Below, piece after piece: positions 58,601-64,000 of a stretch of DNA of 64,000 nucleotides. The stretch is from NCBI GenBank assembly GCA_037447605.1, contig CM074807.1, forward strand, positions 256,368 to 320,367. The letters are read 5' to 3'. Positions within the stretch are counted from its first letter, which is position 1. Every line of letters starts with the position of its first letter. This stretch comes from Zygnema circumcarinatum. Its lineage: Eukaryota > Streptophyta > Zygnematophyceae > Zygnematales > Zygnemataceae. The translations under genes were made by a program, and so were the position numbers. Under the pieces are notes generated by a model, which ran no database searches, had not been told where the DNA came from, and saw only the letters and a list, made by a program, of their open reading frames with translations.

Positions 58601-61600
58601 TTTTAACTTTCTCTTTCTACTTATATAAAAGACTCCTGCATTCCCTTTCTCGCCATTTCCTTCGTAATCTCCTCCATTCTCTGCAGTTCCTACCACTTCC
58701 CCCTCTTCCACATTACCGCCTTCAATGACATAGGAAGCTTTAACATTTTCCTCTTCCAGCTTCTCATCATGTGAAGCTATGGGCCCATTCCATCTGAGAA
58801 CGCTCCGCGCTTTCCTCTCTCCACGTTTCCGCTTCACACTCCCACTCACAAGCCTTACAACCCCTTCAGGGTCATCTCCTCGCTGCAACTCTCCAGTCGG
58901 CACTTCTTTCCCTACGATCTTCTGCTCCTGCCCTACTTTCCCTCCCTCTCCTATATTTATGCTTGTCATCTTCCTTTCAGCTAAGAACGGAAAGATTCCC
59001 TGCCCTACTGGAATTACTTTCTGCGCTCCCTCAGATGTTCTAGGCCCTATTTGAGCCTTCAACTTGTGCTTCATCTTCACCAACAGGCTTTTGCTTCGCC
59101 TTTTCTTCCCCCATTTCCACTTCCCTGACTGCTGCTTCACTGCTTGCTTGTCTTCAACATCAATTATTTTCCCATCCTGATGTTCAACATGCTCTTTTAG
59201 GTCCTTCCTGTTCCTTTCCTCACGTTCCATAGCTGCCGCATCCTCCTCTTTTTCGTCAAATTTTCCACCCATTCTTATCTCATCACCCTCCACTTCCATT
59301 AGTTGCCCTTCAACTTCCAGTTCCCTGTTTCTACCCTGCTCTCTTCTGCTCCCTTCACCTCCCTCTCCCTCTTTCACTTCCTCTCTTCTCAGCTTCCTCT
59401 TCTTCTTCTTCCTAGCTTTATCTTCTCGAAGACTTGGCTTCTCCTCTCTGTTTCCTTCAGTTCCTTCGACCTCCTCCCCTACTCTTCTTCTCAGTTTGCT
59501 CTTCTTCTTGTCTCGAACTTCTTCATCCCTCGGCTCCTCCACTTTGCTTCCTTCCATTGCCCCTGTCTCTTTCTCTCCTTGACCCGTCTCTTGCCTCTTC
59601 CTCTTCTCAGCATTCTCAACTCTCCCCTCAACTTGCTCTTGTATTTCTGCCACAACTTCTGTCATACTTAGCTCCTCCTCCCTTCCTGCCTCCCTACTCT
59701 TCATCTCTTTCACCGACTCACTCGCTTCCTTTCCATCCCCTTCAAAAACAGTCGTCCCCTTTAACTTTATCCGAACAGTAAGTCGACCTGACCGAGAACC
59801 CGAATCTTCAGAGGTTCCGCTCATATTCTCTTTCACAGCAATTTTCCCAGAAGTTTCTTTCAGTTTGGAGCGCACCTTTTTAAAAACCTTTCCAGTCAAC
59901 AGCCTTGTATCTTCACCGGTCTCATTGATCTCACCGTCATCAAGAACCCCATCTCCCTGCTTGCTCAATTCATCAAGCACGTTATTCTTCAACTTCTTGG
60001 ACTCCTTTCCTTTCGCCTCTGAAGAGGAAGTTCCTTCCTTCTCTACCAAGTCTCCTTGAAACCTTATTCTTAGATTCCTAGTGGGCTCTCTATCCATCTG
60101 ACATGCCTGTTCCGTATTTTCTTCTTCGACCACACTCGCATGTCTTTCTTGCTCAGCCGAAGTAGTTTCCATCGCAACTTCCTCACATAACTTCTCAGTC
60201 GCATCCTGACTTATCTTATTCTCCTCCCTTTCTTGCTGGTCTTCCACATCTCTCTCTGCTGGGTTCTGCTTGTCAGTTTGGCCGAATTCCTGCTCCCTCT
60301 CAGCTTCCTCCAGTCTTCTATCACTCTCACGGTCCATTCCCTCCTCACGCTCCCCCAGTAAATCTACCCCACTAAATTTCACTTTTAATCGTATCTGCGG
60401 TTCCGGTTCAATATTCTTTTTCTCCATCAATTGATCTTCCACTGCACCACCTTCATTACTTTCTTTGTTGTTTTCCTCTTCGACTTTGGTTGTATTGCTA
60501 CTTAAACTCCCTAATGCTGAGCGCCTTAAAGTGACTATCAGTCGAGGCTGACCCTTTGGTGGCGGCGATTCTTCTCTAGCAGGTTGCGATAGCACTACTG
60601 TGTGAATGGTCTTTTCGAGAGCAGAAGAACCGGGGAAAACCAACATCTGGAGTTCGTCTCGCAGCTGATGAAACTGCAACACAAAACAAAAAGGCACTAC
60701 TTGAGCGCCTCTAGTTTGCAGTATACAATAAAGAATCATCATCATCCAAAAATGCAAGGTGGGCGGGGCCTACAACAAAAGCATTTGTATCAATAAAGAG
60801 AGCACAGGAGAGGCGAAGAGAGAGACCGGGAAACAGGAATAGGGAACAAGAAGAGCAAGAGCATGAAGCAGCAATTCCAACAGGGAATAGATCAATCACA
60901 TCACTTACCCTATCTTCAGGTACGCGAACAAAGCCAAAGCCTTGAAGCCACGTTGCCTCTGTTCCCTCTGCTGCAGGAAGACAAAGCTTCTCCACACCCA
61001 AGCTGGCCAGAAGCCACTCCACAACTCTAAATAAGGTAGAGCAGTATCCCTGGAGAGACAACAGACCAGAAGGCCCTCTTGAACGAGTCAATGTTCATGT
61101 TTGGATAAGCAGATTGCCGTGTACGATCCCTCCCCTTTGACATACATCTCCCAGCTCACTACCCCACCTCCTCTCTCCCTGTCTCCATCTTTCTCTCTCT
61201 CTCACTTTCTGCCTCCTTAGCTTCCTCTCTCTACCCCTCTCAACGCATTTGTGTCCCTCTCTCCTCCTTTTTCCAGGTCTGTCTACTCAATATATGACCA
61301 TACCTGTCTGCGTGCTGAATTGGCAGTGGCAACCAGCGGCATTTCTGCCACTTGTTGTCCAAAAACTCGAAGGCATGCAGCCGACATGACGAACTCCCTG
61401 CAGTGTTTGTCACAGAACAGCGAGGACTGTCAGAAAAGCACTCGTATCCGTAACGCATCACAAAGGTTTAAAAACAACATTTTTATTAGCGGTGCAGGGC
61501 CCAATCTAACACGGACACAATATGAGAATCCTCCAGAGTGCGCTTGAATCCTATCCCTGCGTAAATTCTTGCAGTTTTCAGTTTCAGTTTCAGTTTCAGT

Positions 61601-63984
61601 TCCAGTTGTGTCACCTGCACTTCAGGACAACACAGTACATGCCGCCAAAGTCGTGATCCCTTGTGCTCCGACTGTTAGACCCGTCCACAACCTCAGAGAA
61701 CAATGTCAAATAAAGACCAAACGGAGGAGTATACATGAGAAGAATGTTTTAGACCAATCTGATGACACATGCAACTTTACGACACATTTGACTGCCGCTA
61801 AAAGTTTAAATCATCGACAGATGTCAAAAGAATCCAGAAATCTGAAAAAAGCCAATGTGGGATATACTTCTTTGTATAATGCCGTACCTGTGCACCATGA
61901 GAGGAATAAGGTTGCGGCCGGTGGAGCCATCTACTATGGGAATGAATGATTCCTGACGATGAAAAATGCCAAAGCACATTATTTCAAAGACATGTAGGAC
62001 GAAGAAGTTATCAGATAATGAACAGAATAACTACCTTTTCCCCCCCTCCCTCACCCCCCCCTCCTCAACTTACTCCCACCCCTTCCCCAAAGCGGGGGAA
62101 CCCTGACTTACAGAGAACATGTCCATTACAGCCGCCAGAGTCTTGCCATTTTCCGGGTCATTTTGACGCCCTCTTAGGAGTTGCCAGCTGCAGTCTTCAA
62201 AGGGTATTTGAGAAGGCTTCACCGTAATGGTCCTCAACAACGACTCGTTCTCTAAAAGAGGGCGAGGTCCCTTCTCGACCATTTGCCTAAGAGATAGAAA
62301 GATCCGATCGCAATCAGAACTACAGAACCATTCTCCTTCCGGTAGTTCCTTGAGGTCTGCCAAATCGTGCTCCTTGAGGCAGCCTACATGGAATTCGCGT
62401 TCGCACTGCAAACAACACCAACAAAAAGCAAGCTGAAAGGTTTAGTCCCATATAGAAGTTCAAAAGTAGCATTAACATGCTATCAAAGGCACCTCTGATC
62501 GCAGAAATCCCCTAACTTGCTCATAGGTCCATGTGGCCAACTGTCTCTCTCCATCATCTCAACTCTTCTCCTCCTTCTCCTCTTCGTCTCCTTCTCCCGT
62601 CATCTTTGCTTTCCCTATCCCCCACCATCTCACCCTCGCTTCCCCTCTACCTGACTACCGTTATCTCCCCGCGCCAATTAAACCCAATCCTCACTCTGCT
62701 TTGTCACTTCCCCTCTCTACTATTCCCTCTCTCTCCATCTCGTCCACTCTCTCTCTGTGTCTTTCTCACCCTCTTTCTACTCCCAAACTTCAAGGTTACG
62801 GTGCATGTATGAGTTAGGGTACCTGGTCACAGAGCATTATCGTCCTCGGTCCAAAACCTGACTTCGCGAAATCGAGTGACCTGATGCAGCAGAAAAAGGT
62901 GATCAAGGCTTACAACAAGGTCATGTCTCCTTTAGCTCTATCACAACTTCCTGTGCTTCTGGTCTAAGAAATACATCGCACTCCAGAATCTCACACTTTC
63001 GTCGCCACCACTCAAAAAAATTCCACTGTTATCAAATCTTCCCTCTCAGCTTCTAGGCACGTGCACTACGCTAATTGACAAGTTCAACATAAAGGTACCA
63101 GTTTTCCGAACTGTGTTGCTCATCCATGGGAACATGTGGATGGAAAGATACCTTAACATTCACATTCAGCCCTAGGCACAAAGGATAAAGCAATATCAAC
63201 CATGAACAAAACTCTGGTGTCCTTGTAGCATTCCTGCATACTCCCAGGTTATGAGCAACAGGGAGGAGTTTTCTCGTTAGGGTATAGGCGTACCCAGATT
63301 TACAGAGAACGCAACCACTGCCTAAACCTTCCACATCGTCAGAAATGCGCCGACATCTTGAAAACATTCCTTCCATTTCCACCGTCCTTTGGGTTGGAAT
63401 TCTGATAGAAATGGATGAACTATGGCCCTTTTGACAACTCGGGCAGTGCCAAATGCCTCTGGGTATAAGAGGTAGCCCCACACACTCTGCAGGAATTCCG
63501 ACATTACTACCCAGAGCTTATCAGATTATGGAGCAACTTGATTTGTACATATCAATGGAACGAACACGCGAATTGGCTTGCACAAACTTCACAACAGGTT
63601 TCTGTATTTGACGTTTGTTGAGCCCGTGTCGTGATGGCTGCATGCGCAGATTTCCGTTGACCAAACACTCTATGCCATCCTACCAACGAGGGGAGGGAGA
63701 GGAGCTGCTAGAGTTCTGCAGAGTTTGTTCCATTAGTTCAGCTTATGAGTCAAAAAGTGCTTCATTTAGTAGAGTCTATGCATTCGTTCCACTTGCCTGA
63801 ATGATATGCGGCTGGACAGCTGTCACAAGAGACAAGCATCCCTCCATCGCCACATTCCGTGCAGGTTTCCGCAACTTCTCGAATTTTGCTGTCAGCCTTC
63901 TCCGAACCATCCTCGTCTTTGGCTGCCAAAGCCAAGGCTGCTTCATGAAGAGATCGTCCATCTTCCAGGTAAATGCTGTTGTAC
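55634..63984 (-). CDS. PHD-finger / GNAT histone acetyltransferase-like protein (IDM1 type) with giant repeat tail, 5' part outside window
   Basis: Nuclear chromatin regulator; Arabidopsis IDM1/ROS4 relatives read histone tails by PHD fingers and acetylate H3. In-window exons: 63984-63797, 63486-63294, 62880-62823, 62405-62112, 61952-61888, 61671-61615, 61397-61304, 61049-60909, 60673-55634 (2,043 codons). PHD finger 1: CTECGDGGMLVSCDSCPAAYHSECV...GIWHCPSC. A second Cys-rich finger: GCVLCKSG..IMLCDQCEREFHVGCLKEHDLADLKELPEGEWFC. GNAT fold: DHDFGGMYCVVLKCREFVMSAACLRVFG, EMPLVATANSARRQGYCSTLF, KLCLPAAEGTEATWLQGFGF. The final 5,040 bp exon starts FHQLRDELQMLVFPGSSAL (normal family end) and then adds about 1,640 residues of charged, repeat-rich sequence. 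The acetyl-CoA loop is RRQGYC where R/Q-x-x-G-x-G/A is usual. The intron after exon 63797 is GC-AG. Confidence 0.9.
56140..58080 (-). repeat. Eight AT-hook-like tandem repeats in the PHD-GNAT tail
   Basis: Eight units of about 75-85 codons, each: VVVSAENIEG, then GRPxNRRxK (AT-hook-like; RGRPMNRRKKRK in two units), LKGAAKLKAELKAKR, a Pro/Ser spacer and FVSEVAIKEGKD. The two leftmost unit pairs repeat as a dimer: DNA near 56225-56312 recurs at 56714-56801, offset 489 bp. Confidence 0.93.
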
Positions 63985-64000
63985 CTGTAAGGCCAATTCA

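Noticed and set aside
60674-60757. N-terminal start (MHFWMMMILY..) of the 1,707-codon frame
   Set aside because: It is intron; the exon begins at 60673 after a TTGCAG acceptor and is joined to the GNAT exon ending 60909.

Overview
The window is nuclear DNA from a plant-lineage eukaryote, most likely a streptophyte alga or non-seed land plant. Genes carry many short exons with GT-AG introns (two GC-AG). They include a chloroplast Cu/Zn superoxide dismutase, a plant-type Qa-SNARE (SYP3/syntaxin-5 class), a plant-like mitochondrial Rieske protein and a plant-specific PHD-GNAT (IDM1-like) regulator. A phosphotransacetylase/acetate kinase pair is known from green algae and mosses but not typical of seed plants. 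I cannot name the species. Exon coordinates come from reading splice sites, codon phase and remembered family sequences; no alignment was run.

Layout. 122-3848 (-): phosphate acetyltransferase, cut by the left edge. 5338-8378 (+): acetate kinase, divergent from it, with a 0.6 kb purine tract in an intron. 9370-13211 (+): predicted plastid membrane protein of unknown family. 13998-17001 (-): chloroplast Cu/Zn SOD. 18444-19079 and 22723-23361 (+): two single-exon paralogues with a doubled basic motif, separated by a MITE-like element and a CCAATGG repeat cluster. 24921-28618 (-): ribosome biogenesis factor BRX1. 29611-32930 (+): syntaxin-5/SYP3. 34557-35772 (-): Rieske protein. 36420-45265 (-): meiotic mismatch-repair homologue MSH5, about 31 exons. 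45983-54280: a 3 kb block present twice, each copy holding a gene for a novel coiled-coil protein. Between the copies, at 49140-50176 (-), lies a chimeric gene joining the targeting peptide and N-terminus of an M3 oligopeptidase to an exon copied from MSH5. 55634-63984 (-): PHD-GNAT regulator, cut by the right edge, whose last exon (5 kb) adds a lysine-rich tail with eight AT-hook-like tandem repeats.

Functional links. Pta and acetate kinase together convert acetyl-CoA to acetate with ATP formation, and their head-to-head arrangement suggests coordinated expression. The other conserved genes are unrelated housekeeping functions (superoxide removal, large-subunit ribosome assembly, ER-Golgi fusion, respiratory complex III, meiotic recombination). 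The most unusual material lies right of 45 kb: the duplicated coiled-coil gene, the fusion gene, promoter inverted-repeat elements and the repeat-extended chromatin protein. I saw no tRNA, rRNA, CRISPR or intact transposase gene.
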